DNA from: Candidatus Planktophila versatilis
GTDB lineage: Bacteria > Actinomycetota > Actinomycetes > Nanopelagicales > Nanopelagicaceae
DNA length: 64,000 nt
Direction: 5' to 3'
Assembly: GCF_002288105.1 (NCBI RefSeq)
Contig: NZ_CP016774.1
Coordinates: 930,001-994,000, forward strand
This document shows, one piece after another, positions 19,166 to 28,582 of this stretch (its first letter is position 1; the number at the start of each line of letters is the position of its first letter). The position numbers and the translations under genes are program-made. Under the pieces are notes generated by a model. That model made no database searches and was not told the origin of the DNA. It was given only the letters and a program-made list of their open reading frames with translations.

Positions 19166-19693
19166 ATGACAACAGATACCTACACGCAACCCATTCCAAG
19201 CACCAAGCCTAATCTTCAATTGATTTCAAGCACGGAAGATCCTGCGCTATGGAGCCATCCAGTTCTAGATTTATTTGCTCCCCCCGCACCTGTCATGCCA
19301 CCGCAAGTGGCAAGGCTCTACCTAGTTCCTTCTACCTTCGGGGAAGAGATTGAACCGGATGAGATGCCAATTCCATCTTCGGCCACAGATCTGCCAGATT
19401 TACATCAGTGGACGATGAAGTTCATTGTGAGCATCCTTGAAATTTGGGCCGGTCGCAGGCAACCAGCGCAATTGATTCGTTCATGTCATCGGGTGATCTA
19501 TATGGAGCTGCTGTGCAAGACTGGCAGTCAGAGTGAAATTGGAAAGATTAAAAGTATCCATCAATCAGAGCCACTAGATGGCATCTGCGAATCAACTGTG
19601 ACGGTCAGATTTGGAAATCGACTTCGCGCAATTGTTATTCGCTTTGAAGGCGTTGACGGACGCTGGCTCTGCACCGCTCTGCGTTTGCTCTAA
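19166..19693 (+). CDS. Rv3235-like conserved protein beside secA
   Basis: A 175-residue soluble protein with a Pro-rich, low-complexity N-terminal 70 residues and a compact C-terminal domain (LEIWAGRRQPAQLIRSCHRVIY, then VTVRFGNRLRAIVIRFEGVDGRWLCTALRLL). This matches my memory of the actinobacterial Rv3235 / DUF6459 family, encoded close to secA; the function is unknown. It converges on secA with six bases between stops. It is the only plus-strand gene between whiB1 and the GT2 region, so it has its own promoter in the 122-base gap after the SAF gene. Confidence 0.65.
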   Translation: MTTDTYTQPIPSTKPNLQLISSTEDPALWSHPVLDLFAPPAPVMPPQVARLYLVPSTFGEEIEPDEMPIPSSATDLPDLHQWTMKFIVSILEIWAGRRQPAQLIRSCHRVIYMELLCKTGSQSEIGKIKSIHQSEPLDGICESTVTVRFGNRLRAIVIRFEGVDGRWLCTALRLL

Positions 19694-19699
19694 AGTGAA

Positions 19700-22372
19700 T
19701 TAGGCAGCGCCGTGGCAGCGCTTGAATTTCTTGCCAGAGCCACATGGGCACGGGCTATTACGCGAGACTTCACTAGATGTCACAACTCCATTTTCATCTG
19801 CTGCGGTGTAACGAAGTGGAGCCGTATTTGCCGGCTTGTCATTAACTCCGCGTGCCTTCACTTCTGAGCCATCGCCTTCGATTGTTACTTCGACGTTAAA
19901 GACAAGGCTGGCTAACTCTTCTTTAATACCGTCCATCATCGCTGAGAAGAGTTCAAAACCTTCGCGTTGATATTCAACCAGTGGATCACGTTGTGCCATC
20001 GCACGTAGGCCGATACCTTCTTGCAAATAATCCATCTCATAGAGATGCTCGCGCCATTTACGGTCAAGGACAGAGAGCAGTACTTTGCGCTCTAATTCGC
20101 GTAAGACTTCTACTCCTAACGCTGCTTCACGCTTTGCATATGCGGCAACGGCATCATCGAGAATTCGAGTCTCTAAAATCTCCACATCCAGAGCTGATCG
20201 TGAACCAAACTCCTTCTCTAAATCTTGTGGCGTAAAGGAGATCGGATAAATAAGTTTGAGAGCTGCCCAGAGTTGATCAAGATCCCAATCTTCGGCATAG
20301 CCCTGGGCTGTTGCCACCTGAACATATGCGCTCAAGGTGTCAGCCATGAAATCGCCCACTTGGCTTCCAATATCTTTGCCTTCAAGTACTAAGCGGCGTT
20401 CTGCATAAATTACTTCACGCTGGCGGTTCATGACATCGTCATACTTAAGAACATTCTTACGGATTTCAAAGTTCTGCGCTTCCACCTGTGTCTGGGCTGA
20501 GCGAATTGCGTTGGAAACCATCTTTGATTCAATGGGTTCATCTTCCGGTAAGCCAGCTGCTCCTAATACACGTTCAACAATTCCAGAGTTAAATCTGCGC
20601 ATCAAATCATCTTGCAGTGAGAGGTAGAAACGAGATTCACCAGGATCGCCTTGACGTCCTGATCGTCCACGGAGCTGATTATCGATACGCCTGGACTCAT
20701 GTCGCTCAGTTCCAAGAACATAGAGCCCACCGAGTGCGACAACTTCTTCGTGCTCCTTGGCAATTGCAGCCTTTTGCTTTGCAATCTCTGCCGGCCAGGC
20801 AGCTTCATATTCAGTTGCGTTATCTACCGGTGAAATTCCCTTGCGCTGTAATTCAAAGTCAGCCATAAACTCTGGGTTTCCACCCAGCATGATGTCGGTT
20901 CCGCGTCCTGCCATATTTGTCGCAACCGTGACAGCGCCTTTAGTTCCAGCGCGAGCAATGATTGCCGCTTCCCGCTCGTGATGCTTAGCGTTGAGAACTT
21001 CGTGAGGGACGCCTGCTTTTTTGAGGAATGCAGAAAGTTCTTCTGATTTTTCAACGCTGACGGTTCCAACCAATACCGGTTGGCCCTTGCGATGACGCTC
21101 AACAATGTCACGAGTAACAGATGCAAACTTTCCTACCTCAGATTTGTAGACTAAATCAGCTTCATCAATACGTTGCATCGGGCGATTTGTTGGGATAGGA
21201 ACTACACCAAGCTTATAAATTTGATGAAACTCCGACGCTTCTGTAACAGCTGTTCCGGTCATTCCAGAAATGGTTTCGTAGAGTCGGAAGTAATTTTGCA
21301 GTGTAATTGTGGCAAGGGTTTGGTTTTCATCTTTAATTTCAATTCGTTCTTTTGCTTCCAGAGCTTGATGCAGACCTTCGCTATAACGACGACCTGCAAG
21401 CATGCGGCCCGTGTGCTCATCAACAATAAGAAGCTCGCCATTCATTACTACATAATCTTTATCGCGCTTAAAGAGTTCCTTCGCACGGACTGAGTTATTG
21501 AGATAGCCAATCAGGGTTGTATTGGCGGCTTCATATAGATTCTCAATCCCAAGCAGCTCCTCAACCTTAGTGACTCCATCTTCCAGGATTCCAACGGTCT
21601 TCTTCTTCTCATCTACTTCATAGTGTGAATCGCGTTGTAGTTTGGTTGCAATATTGGCAAACTCGACATACCACTTGGTGGCCTTATCAGCCGGTCCACT
21701 AATGATTAGCGGTGTGCGTGCCTCGTCAATAAGAATCGAGTCAACTTCATCGACAACTGCAAAGTAGTGATCACGCTGCACACAGTCTTCGAGTGACCAT
21801 GCCATATTGTCGCGAAGATAATCGAAACCAAATTCATTATTTGTGCCATAAGTAATATCTGAAGAGTAGGCAGCACGACGCTCTGCTGAAGTCATGCTGT
21901 TGAGAATTACGCCAACGCTCAGACCAAGGAATCGGTGAACACGACCCATCCATTCGCTGTCACGCTCAGCCAAGTAATCATTGACTGTAACAACGTGAAC
22001 TCCGCGTCCTGCTAGGGCGTTGAGATATGAGGGAAGTGTTGCAACGAGAGTCTTACCTTCACCAGTACGCATTTCTGCGATATTGCCACGGTGAAGCGCT
22101 GCTCCACCCATGATTTGAACGTCGTAGTGACGCTGGCCAAGTGTGCGCTTTGCAGCTTCGCGAACAACGGCAAACGCCTCAGGAAGTAAATCATCGAGTG
22201 TTTCGCCTTGTGTCAGACGTTTCTTAAATTCTTCGGTCTTAGCGCGCAGTTGGTCATCAGCAAGTGCAGAGATTGAAGCTTCGAAGGCGTTCACCTTTTC
22301 GACGACCTTGCTTAAGTCACGAAGAATTTTTCCTTCGCCGGCTCGCATGATGCGGTCGAGAATTGAAGCCAT
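19700..22372 (-). CDS. secA: Preprotein translocase ATPase SecA
   Basis: A 890-residue motor ATPase that pushes preproteins through SecYEG. The Walker A MRTGEGKT is at 101-108, [14 protein letters not shown] gives Walker B, and helicase-like motifs TNMAGRGTD and [10 protein letters not shown] follow. The preprotein-binding, scaffold and wing regions are in order, and the C-terminus ends with the zinc-binding SEC-C motif [13 protein letters not shown]. The start ATG at 22372 has AAGGTAGG upstream; an in-frame codon at 22387 would add five residues. The order mtrA-mtrB-comF-secA matches other actinobacteria. A long antisense open frame at 22143-22571 is a shadow. Confidence 0.97.
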   Translation of the reverse strand: MASILDRIMRAGEGKILRDLSKVVEKVNAFEASISALADDQLRAKTEEFKKRLTQGETLDDLLPEAFAVVREAAKRTLGQRHYDVQIMGGAALHRGNIAEMRTGEGKTLVATLPSYLNALAGRGVHVVTVNDYLAERDSEWMGRVHRFLGLSVGVILNSMTSAERRAAYSSDITYGTNNEFGFDYLRDNMAWSLEDCVQRDHYFAVVDEVDSILIDEARTPLIISGPADKATKWYVEFANIATKLQRDSHYEVDEKKKTVGILEDGVTKVEELLGIENLYEAANTTLIGYLNNSVRAKELFKRDKDYVVMNGELLIVDEHTGRMLAGRRYSEGLHQALEAKERIEIKDENQTLATITLQNYFRLYETISGMTGTAVTEASEFHQIYKLGVVPIPTNRPMQRIDEADLVYKSEVGKFASVTRDIVERHRKGQPVLVGTVSVEKSEELSAFLKKAGVPHEVLNAKHHEREAAIIARAGTKGAVTVATNMAGRGTDIMLGGNPEFMADFELQRKGISPVDNATEYEAAWPAEIAKQKAAIAKEHEEVVALGGLYVLGTERHESRRIDNQLRGRSGRQGDPGESRFYLSLQDDLMRRFNSGIVERVLGAAGLPEDEPIESKMVSNAIRSAQTQVEAQNFEIRKNVLKYDDVMNRQREVIYAERRLVLEGKDIGSQVGDFMADTLSAYVQVATAQGYAEDWDLDQLWAALKLIYPISFTPQDLEKEFGSRSALDVEILETRILDDAVAAYAKREAALGVEVLRELERKVLLSVLDRKWREHLYEMDYLQEGIGLRAMAQRDPLVEYQREGFELFSAMMDGIKEELASLVFNVEVTIEGDGSEVKARGVNDKPANTAPLRYTAADENGVVTSSEVSRNSPCPCGSGKKFKRCHGAA

Positions 22373-22432
22373 TTGCCTACCTTCCACTTGCCAATCCCAA
22401 TCACTTGCACTGGGCGCCCTATTCGAGCCCCC

Positions 22433-23071
22433 TTATCGTAGAGGTTCTGCCACGCAAGCTGTAATCGCAGCCGAAACCTCAATGCCTGCAGCACGCAATG
22501 CGCGGGCCGCCTCCTGCAAAGTCACCCCTGTTGTGATGAGGTCATCGACAATGATTGCCTTTCCACTGTGATAACGCAGGGATGCCAGTGACCCTTCCAA
22601 ATTTTCTACTCGTTTCTTTGCATCGAGCTTTGATTGATCCTTGACGACCCGGGTGTGAGTCAATAATTCACGGGTGGGCACCCGTGCACCACTGCCAATT
22701 TCTCGGGTTAATTCGCTAATGAATTGCCTTCCTCGTAAACGGGCCACAGATTTTCTAGATGGAATTGGAACTAAAAATCCGATTCCTTGCTCTTGTAAAC
22801 AGAGCGAAAGCGAATGAGAAAGTGCACTCACCATTAACTCATCTGCTCGTCGCAATGCATGTTCTTTTGCAGCCAATAAAACTTTCCCTGCAATCGGTGA
22901 ATAGGGAATGGAAGAATAAATCGGGAAATATGGTTTTCGGCGAGAGTGAGATCTGTAAATTCTCGGCTGCCAGAACTTTCTGCACTGCGAACAGATCTCT
23001 AAACCTAGGGCGCCACAACCTAAACAACGAACTGGGAAAATTAGCTCCTCAAGTGATGTGAGCAGATTCAT
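22433..23071 (-). CDS. ComF-family phosphoribosyltransferase-like protein
   Basis: A 212-residue ComF protein. An N-terminal zinc-binding segment (CLGCGALGLEICSQC) is followed by a phosphoribosyltransferase domain with the PRPP loop AIIVDDLITTGVTL. Homologues take part in DNA uptake in naturally competent bacteria, but the family is wide and its biochemical role is not settled. The usual actinobacterial position between mtrB and secA is kept. A TTG codon at 23089 would add six residues; ATG 23071 is preferred because it places the zinc segment near residue 15 as usual. No clear Shine-Dalgarno is seen for either. Confidence 0.85.
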   Translation of the reverse strand: MNLLTSLEELIFPVRCLGCGALGLEICSQCRKFWQPRIYRSHSRRKPYFPIYSSIPYSPIAGKVLLAAKEHALRRADELMVSALSHSLSLCLQEQGIGFLVPIPSRKSVARLRGRQFISELTREIGSGARVPTRELLTHTRVVKDQSKLDAKKRVENLEGSLASLRYHSGKAIIVDDLITTGVTLQEAARALRAAGIEVSAAITACVAEPLR

Positions 23072-23102
23072 CTGGCCATCATGCTGCAATGACAGCTAGC
23101 GG

Positions 23103-24671
23103 TTATTGGTAAAAAGCCTCTTGGTGGAAATCTTTTGGTGTGGCCTTGATTGGTCTTGAATTTATTAACTCGCCGGCCTTGCGGGGCAAGGTGAGAACAA
23201 AGTGAGCTCCTTGGTTTGGACGTCCCCACGCATCCAATTCGCCATTGTGAAGACGCGCATCCTCAAGTGCGATGGAAAGGCCTAAACCAGTTCCACCCCG
23301 CACTCGAGCACGTGATGGATCTTCTCGCCAGAACCGATCAAAGACGCGAGTCAGGGCCGATTCATCAAGTCCTGAGCCGTAATCTCGAACACCAATACCA
23401 ACCTCGGTATCGGTAGCAACCACATTAACAAGAATCTTCTTTCCTTCAGCATGATCGAGCGCGTTTGAAAGAAGATTTCGCATGATGCGCTCAACTCTGC
23501 GGATATCAGCGTTAATAGTGACAGACTCTTCATCTGCCTCTACTTGTATGTCACGCGTTGGCACAGTGCCCCCCATATCGAAATCTGCGGCACATCGGTT
23601 AATCAGACCAATAACATCAAAATCAACAGGTTCCAGAACAGCCACCTCGGCATCAAACCGACTTACCTCAAGTAGGTCTTCGAGCAACCGCTCGAATCTA
23701 TCTAGTTGAGCAACCAGTAGCTCAGAACTCCGGGCGACGAGTGGATCAAAAGAGCTGCGTTGGATGTGGATTACCTCTGATGCCATACGCAGTGTGGTCA
23801 AAGGAGTTCGTAGTTCGTGGGTGACATCTGAAACAAAACGCTGCTGTACACGTGAGAGATGCTCTAGCCGAGTGATTTGCTCTTCAATAGATAGGGCCAT
23901 TTCATTATAAGAAATTGCCAGCGTTGCCATCTCATCGGTTGAAACGACTTTCATCCGCTGAGTGAAGTCTCCCTGCGTAAACTGATTAGCGATACGTGCT
24001 GCTTCACGCACCGGTCGAACCACTTGTCGCACTACGAGCCAGGTGATAAGTCCGATGAGGAAAATGAGTGCGATTCCAGTAAGCAGAAGTGAGTTCTTGA
24101 TGAGATCTACTGTTGCCGTCTGGTTCTTGAGAGAAAAGATGATGTAAATCTCGTATCGCCCCCCAGTCGGAATAATAATTCTCTGACCCACAAAGAGAGA
24201 GTCAATACTCTCTCCGTTGTTATATCGTGCAGGACCGTAGGCATAATGAAGTTTGGCATCTTTTTTGATCTGGGCGCGAAGATCTTTAGGAATGGATGAG
24301 TTCTTAATGACATTCGAAGACATCTCATAAGAATTTGCTGTAGTAGGTCCTCCTGGAGACTTTGCAAAAATTACTTCTCGACGCTCCTCATTAATTCCTT
24401 GGGTCGAGGTTCTCACAACGAATTCAGCGAGAGCTTCTTTACGGGCTTGAACTGTCATCGACTGCGATGCAAGTACTTGGTATTCAGCATTAAAAAATGT
24501 GTATCGGGCTTCAGCCAGTGAAGAGTTCAGGCTAGTTGCCAGGATTCCATCAGCTAGACGTGAATACAGCGCAGAACCGGTAAGCGATACGACAGTTAAG
24601 GACAGAAAGAGAGTTGAGAGAATCACTCGTGTTGCTAGTGAATGTTTGAGTGACCGTCGTAAACGGTTCAT
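23103..24671 (-). CDS. mtrB: MtrB-like sensor histidine kinase
   Basis: A 522-residue membrane kinase. Transmembrane segments lie at about 13-35 and 192-214, enclosing an extracytoplasmic sensor region. A HAMP domain (about 215-268) follows, then HisKA with VTHELRTPL (His285) and a HATPase domain (NLLSNALDHA, VRDYGSGL, GGTGLGLSIA). The start ATG comes one base after the mtrA stop codon, so translation is coupled. In actinobacteria MtrAB links peptidoglycan synthesis, cell division and DNA replication. The lipoprotein gene lpqB, which normally follows mtrB and modulates this kinase, is absent: comF starts 31 bases downstream. Confidence 0.92.
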   Translation of the reverse strand: MNRLRRSLKHSLATRVILSTLFLSLTVVSLTGSALYSRLADGILATSLNSSLAEARYTFFNAEYQVLASQSMTVQARKEALAEFVVRTSTQGINEERREVIFAKSPGGPTTANSYEMSSNVIKNSSIPKDLRAQIKKDAKLHYAYGPARYNNGESIDSLFVGQRIIIPTGGRYEIYIIFSLKNQTATVDLIKNSLLLTGIALIFLIGLITWLVVRQVVRPVREAARIANQFTQGDFTQRMKVVSTDEMATLAISYNEMALSIEEQITRLEHLSRVQQRFVSDVTHELRTPLTTLRMASEVIHIQRSSFDPLVARSSELLVAQLDRFERLLEDLLEVSRFDAEVAVLEPVDFDVIGLINRCAADFDMGGTVPTRDIQVEADEESVTINADIRRVERIMRNLLSNALDHAEGKKILVNVVATDTEVGIGVRDYGSGLDESALTRVFDRFWREDPSRARVRGGTGLGLSIALEDARLHNGELDAWGRPNQGAHFVLTLPRKAGELINSRPIKATPKDFHQEAFYQ

Positions 24672-24672
24672 G

Positions 24673-25353
24673 TTAAGCGGCTCCGCCCGCCTTATAGCCC
24701 ACGCCACGAACCGTCATGATGATCTCTGGACGGTCGGCGTCGTGTTCAACCTTTGAACGAAGTCGCTGCACGTGCACATTGACCAATCGCGTATCAGTTG
24801 TTTGTCGGTAGCCCCAGACCTCACTTAAGAGCGCGTCGCGTGTAAACACCCGACCTGGGTCTTTTGCTAGAGCGACCAGCAAATCAAATTCAAGACGGGT
24901 TAGCTGAATGAGAATCGCACCGCGACGAACTTCGTGGGCTGTCACATCGATTGTGATGTCACCGATGGAAAGAAGGCCGGTCACATCAGAATTGGTGCGA
25001 CGCAAACGAGTGCGAATACGCGCAATGAGTTCAGCCTTGTCCCGAAATGGTTTCTGCATGTAATCATCGGCGCCTGCTTCAAGCCCCCGCACAACATCTT
25101 GGGTCTCCCCCTTGGCGCTGAGCATCACGATTGGCACCATCGACTCTTTTCTAATTAGTCGACAGACCTCTATGCCATCTATTCCTGGCAACATGACATC
25201 AAGTAAGACGAGGTCCGGAGGATTATTTCTAAATACCTCCAGCGCCTCATCTCCTCTACTCACCATATCTACATCGAAGCCAGAACTTGTAAGAACAATT
25301 CCCAGCATTTCGGCGAGATCTTGATCGTCATCGACGACCATGATGAGTGTCAT
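24673..25353 (-). CDS. mtrA: MtrA-like response regulator
   Basis: A 226-residue OmpR/PhoB regulator. The receiver has Asp8/Asp9, phospho-acceptor Asp52 (LLDVMLPGIDG), the conserved Thr/Ser in MLSAKGE and Lys in MQKPF. The winged helix ends in VNVHVQRLRSKVEHD...IMTVRGVGYKAG, closely resembling mycobacterial MtrA, an essential regulator of cell-wall hydrolases and dnaA in that genus. The neighbourhood mtrA-mtrB-comF-secA, with ahcY upstream, is the same as in Mycobacterium (sahH next to tmk and mtrA), which supports orthology. Confidence 0.94.
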   Translation of the reverse strand: MTLIMVVDDDQDLAEMLGIVLTSSGFDVDMVSRGDEALEVFRNNPPDLVLLDVMLPGIDGIEVCRLIRKESMVPIVMLSAKGETQDVVRGLEAGADDYMQKPFRDKAELIARIRTRLRRTNSDVTGLLSIGDITIDVTAHEVRRGAILIQLTRLEFDLLVALAKDPGRVFTRDALLSEVWGYRQTTDTRLVNVHVQRLRSKVEHDADRPEIIMTVRGVGYKAGGAA

Positions 25354-25370
25354 GCAATATCAACGATCAT

Positions 25371-26651
25371 TTATGAACCGTGCTCCCAAGAATTAAGGTA
25401 CATATCTTGAGCTGGTGTGAGTACATCGATACGTCCACCCATCGAAATGAGTTTCAACGCCGCAACTTCCTTATCGATATATGTTGGAACTTCATGCACT
25501 CCAGCAGGAAGGTTCTTTGCTTCCTTAACGAGGTATTCCGCAGTTAGGGCCTGATCAGAGAATGACATATCCATCACTGATGCTGGGTGACCTTCAGCTG
25601 CGCCGAGGTTTACTAGACGACCTTCAGCGAGAAGAAGTAAGCGGCGACCATCTTTCATCACGTATTCATCGGTCTGGTGACGCATCTTGGCATTCTTCTG
25701 TTTTGAGTTCTGCTCTAGCCAAGCAACATCGATTTCGATATCAAAGTGACCTGAGTTAGCCATGATTGCGCCATCTTTCATCGCTGCGAAGTGTTCATCG
25801 CGCAGTACATCGCGGTTACCGGTGACTGTAATAAATACATCGCCAACTTTGGCTGCATCTAACATCGGCATTACACGGAAACCTTGCATCATTGCATCGA
25901 GTGCCTTAGTTGGATCAATTTCTGTCACAACTACATCTGCGCCCATGCCCTTTGCGCGCTCTGCAACACCTTTTCCGCAATAACCAAATCCTGCAACAAC
26001 GACAATGCGTCCTGCAAGTAAGAAGTTAGTCGCACGGAAGACCGCGTCAAGAGTCGATTGACCTGTGCCATAGCGATTATCAAACATGTGCTTTGTGTCT
26101 GTGTCATTGACTGCGATCATCGGAAATGTGAGTGCGCCATCTTTTGCCATCTGGTTAAGGCGAATAACTCCAGTAGTAGTCTCTTCGCAACCACCAGCGA
26201 TATTTGGTAGGAGCTCCTTGCGAGTTGTGTGAAGAGTGTTTACTAAGTCGCAACCATCATCGAAGACTTGGTGAGGTTCGATGTCGAGGGCAGCGTTGAT
26301 GTGCGAGTAATACCCGTCACGATCAACTGCATTACGTGCAAATACAGAGATTCCGTATTCATGAACAAGAGCTGCAGCTGTGTCATCTTGAGTAGACAAT
26401 GGGTTAGAAGCACAGAGAGCAATTTCAGCGCCGCCAGCTTTAAGAACACGCATCAAGTTAGCGGTCTCAGTTGTGACGTGCATACATGCTGCGATTCGTA
26501 CGCCGGTAAATGGTTGTGACTTTTCAAATCGTTCACGAATTTGTGCAAGGACCGGCATGTTGCGCTCTGCCCATTCGATGCGCTTGCGCCCCTCGGCAGC
26601 AAGTGAAGCGTCGGCTATATCGTGCTTTGGAATTGTTGTTACTTGTGTCAT
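25371..26651 (-). CDS. ahcY: Adenosylhomocysteinase (SAH hydrolase)
   Basis: A 426-residue NAD-dependent enzyme that hydrolyses S-adenosylhomocysteine to adenosine and homocysteine and so keeps methylation running. Family blocks are CMHVTTETANLMRVL near the N-terminus, GCEETTTGVIRL, NDTDTKHMFDNRYGTGQS, the NAD glycine motif VVAGFGYCGKGVA and the C-terminal region ending DMYLNSWEHGS. Start ATG 26651 puts the protein at the normal boundary; a codon at 26681 would add ten residues. A hairpin CCTCA...TGAGG (26676-26693) lies upstream. I looked for an SAH riboswitch in the 138-base gap to manB and did not see its consensus. Confidence 0.96.
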   Translation of the reverse strand: MTQVTTIPKHDIADASLAAEGRKRIEWAERNMPVLAQIRERFEKSQPFTGVRIAACMHVTTETANLMRVLKAGGAEIALCASNPLSTQDDTAAALVHEYGISVFARNAVDRDGYYSHINAALDIEPHQVFDDGCDLVNTLHTTRKELLPNIAGGCEETTTGVIRLNQMAKDGALTFPMIAVNDTDTKHMFDNRYGTGQSTLDAVFRATNFLLAGRIVVVAGFGYCGKGVAERAKGMGADVVVTEIDPTKALDAMMQGFRVMPMLDAAKVGDVFITVTGNRDVLRDEHFAAMKDGAIMANSGHFDIEIDVAWLEQNSKQKNAKMRHQTDEYVMKDGRRLLLLAEGRLVNLGAAEGHPASVMDMSFSDQALTAEYLVKEAKNLPAGVHEVPTYIDKEVAALKLISMGGRIDVLTPAQDMYLNSWEHGS

Positions 26652-26789
26652 GAAAACATATCTCCCTAGGTAGTTCCTCAATTGACTATGAGGATTGTCT
26701 TTTTCGCTTGACCTTCGGCGTAGGGCTCTACTGTGCTAGTCGGCTACGGAATTAGTTTAGTGGACTCCGGGAAAAAGGGTGAAACAGAC

Positions 26790-28142
26790 TTAGCTTCGTA
26801 TCGCCTTGAGAACTTCATCGCGAACCTTCTCCATGCGCCCTTCGGTAGAAGCCTCAACGTTGAGTCGAAGGAGTGGCTCGGTATTAGAGGCCCGAAGATT
26901 AAACCACCAGTCTTTGGCGCTGACAGTCAGACCATCAAGATGATCCATTTCTACATCACTATCTGCTTCAAATTTTTGCTGGATAGTTTCCATCGAGGCA
27001 GCTGCATCAGAGACTGTCGAGTTAATCTCTCCACTTGAGTGATATCTGTTAAATGGCTTAAGAATTGTGGAGAGTGACTTCTTGCTTTCACCGAGTGCGG
27101 CAATTGCATGTAGCGCGGCCAGCATTCCAGAGTCTGCCTTCCAAAAATCTCTAAAGTAGAAATGGCCTGAGTGTTCTCCACCAAATACGGCATCTGTTTC
27201 GGCCATGAGCTTTTTAATGTACGAATGGCCCACACGTGAACGAACCGCCGTTCCGCCGTTTTCTTCCACGACTTCTTTCACTGCTCGCGAGGAGATGAGG
27301 TTATAAATAATATTTGACCCGGGATACTTAACTAGCTCGCGAGATGCAATCAGTGATGTCAAAGAAGATGGATTGACAAGTGCTCCCTTTTCATCAACAA
27401 GGAAACAGCGATCGGCATCACCATCGAATGCGAGCCCGATATCTGCACCATGTTTCTTCACCGCCTTTTGTAAGTCAACGAGATTCTTTGGATCAATCGG
27501 GTTGGCTTCGTGATTAGGGAAAGAACCATCTAATTCAAAGAAGAGCTCAATTACTTCTGCGTTAAGTCTCTTAAAGACAGCTGGTGCTGTGTATCCGCCC
27601 ATTCCGTTGCCGGCATCGATAACTATTTTCAAAGGGCGAATCTGTGAAACATCGACCAAGGTGCGTAAGTGATCGACATATTCCTCCAGCATATTCTTCG
27701 ATTTCTCGACACCGACATTTCTCATCGCCATGGGAGTGCCTTCATAAACGAACTTTTCGATTGTTAACAAGCCCGATTCTTTACCTATGGGACGTGCACC
27801 GCTAAAGCAGAGTTTGATTCCATTGTATGCAGCAGGATTATGGCTTGCCGTAAACATCGCACCCGGCAGATTTAACTTTCCGGCAGCGAAATACAACATA
27901 TCTGTAGAGGCAAGTCCGATACGAATGACATCTAGGCCTTGCGAAGTAACACCCGCTGAAAATGCAGTTGCCAGCGTGGGTGAAGATGGACGCATATCTT
28001 CGCCAATGACAACGGTTCCTGGTTCACGTTCAATTTCTAAGAAGCGAGCGAAGGCAACCCCAGTGGCAAATGCAAAATCTGGCGTGAGTTCTTCATCTAC
28101 TAACCCACGGATGTCATAGGCCTTAAATATCGATGCGCTCAT
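26790..28142 (-). CDS. manB: Phosphomannomutase / phosphoglucomutase
   Basis: A 450-residue alpha-D-phosphohexomutase that interconverts mannose 6- and 1-phosphate (and often glucose phosphates), feeding GDP-mannose for glycans. The phosphoserine loop FTASHNPAAYNG has Ser100, the metal loop FDGDADR spans 239-245, the sugar-binding GGEHSGH loop follows, and the phosphate-binding RASNTEP lies near the C-terminus. The open frame extends 35 codons upstream, but a TACGAT box exactly six bases before ATG 28142 and the family N-terminus (SASIFKAYDIRG) fix the start. DUF3499 lies just upstream, the same order as mycobacterial pmmA-Rv3258c. Confidence 0.94.
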   Translation of the reverse strand: MSASIFKAYDIRGLVDEELTPDFAFATGVAFARFLEIEREPGTVVIGEDMRPSSPTLATAFSAGVTSQGLDVIRIGLASTDMLYFAAGKLNLPGAMFTASHNPAAYNGIKLCFSGARPIGKESGLLTIEKFVYEGTPMAMRNVGVEKSKNMLEEYVDHLRTLVDVSQIRPLKIVIDAGNGMGGYTAPAVFKRLNAEVIELFFELDGSFPNHEANPIDPKNLVDLQKAVKKHGADIGLAFDGDADRCFLVDEKGALVNPSSLTSLIASRELVKYPGSNIIYNLISSRAVKEVVEENGGTAVRSRVGHSYIKKLMAETDAVFGGEHSGHFYFRDFWKADSGMLAALHAIAALGESKKSLSTILKPFNRYHSSGEINSTVSDAAASMETIQQKFEADSDVEMDHLDGLTVSAKDWWFNLRASNTEPLLRLNVEASTEGRMEKVRDEVLKAIRS

Positions 28143-28179
28143 GAAGGTATCGTAAAGAATTGAGTATGCAGAAGTGAAA

Positions 28180-28551
28180 TTAGGAAGGCACTGCGCGCAA
28201 ATGCCCGCGTCTGCCCACGCTTGATTGTGAAGTAGTTGTTGAGACATCAGTAGTCGTGGCGTGAGAATTCAGAGCTACCTCACGGACAGCATCGGCGATT
28301 GCCATGAGATCGTCTTCACTTGGTCCACTCTGATTTTCATCTACAGCCTGCTTGATGACATTCCAACCTTGCGGAACGGTAAGCCGGGCAGAGTGTTTAT
28401 CGCAGAGATCATATGAATGAGGTTCAGAAAAAGTTGCCAGCGGTCCAAGGACGGCAGTGGATTCAGCATAAATATAGGTAAGGGTCATCGATGCCGAAGA
28501 ATTGCAACTCACACGAGAGCAACTGCGCCCAGAACGTACCGAAGAACTCAT
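28180..28551 (-). CDS. DUF3499-family protein
   Basis: A 123-residue protein of the actinobacterial DUF3499 family. Cysteines in RSCSRVSC (10-16) and YDLCDKH (47-53) form a likely zinc-binding site, with ATLTYIYAES-like and LATFSEPHSY segments between them, as in mycobacterial Rv3258c. The C-terminal third is Ser/Thr-rich and ends in GRRGHLRAVPS. Function is unknown. Conserved linkage to manB and whiB2 suggests a link with the envelope or cell division. A TAGCCT box seven bases before the ATG indicates leaderless transcription. Confidence 0.82.
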   Translation of the reverse strand: MSSSVRSGRSCSRVSCNSSASMTLTYIYAESTAVLGPLATFSEPHSYDLCDKHSARLTVPQGWNVIKQAVDENQSGPSEDDLMAIADAVREVALNSHATTTDVSTTTSQSSVGRRGHLRAVPS

Positions 28552-28582
28552 GTGTATAAGGCTATCGGTGTAGCTATAAAAG

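Noticed and set aside
22143-22571. Plus-strand open frame across the secA start
   Set aside because: Antisense to the conserved N-terminus of secA and the end of comF; Ser/Arg-rich shadow product.
26652-26789. Possible SAH riboswitch upstream of ahcY
   Set aside because: The gap has only a 5-base hairpin; I could not find the conserved core of known SAH or SAM riboswitches.
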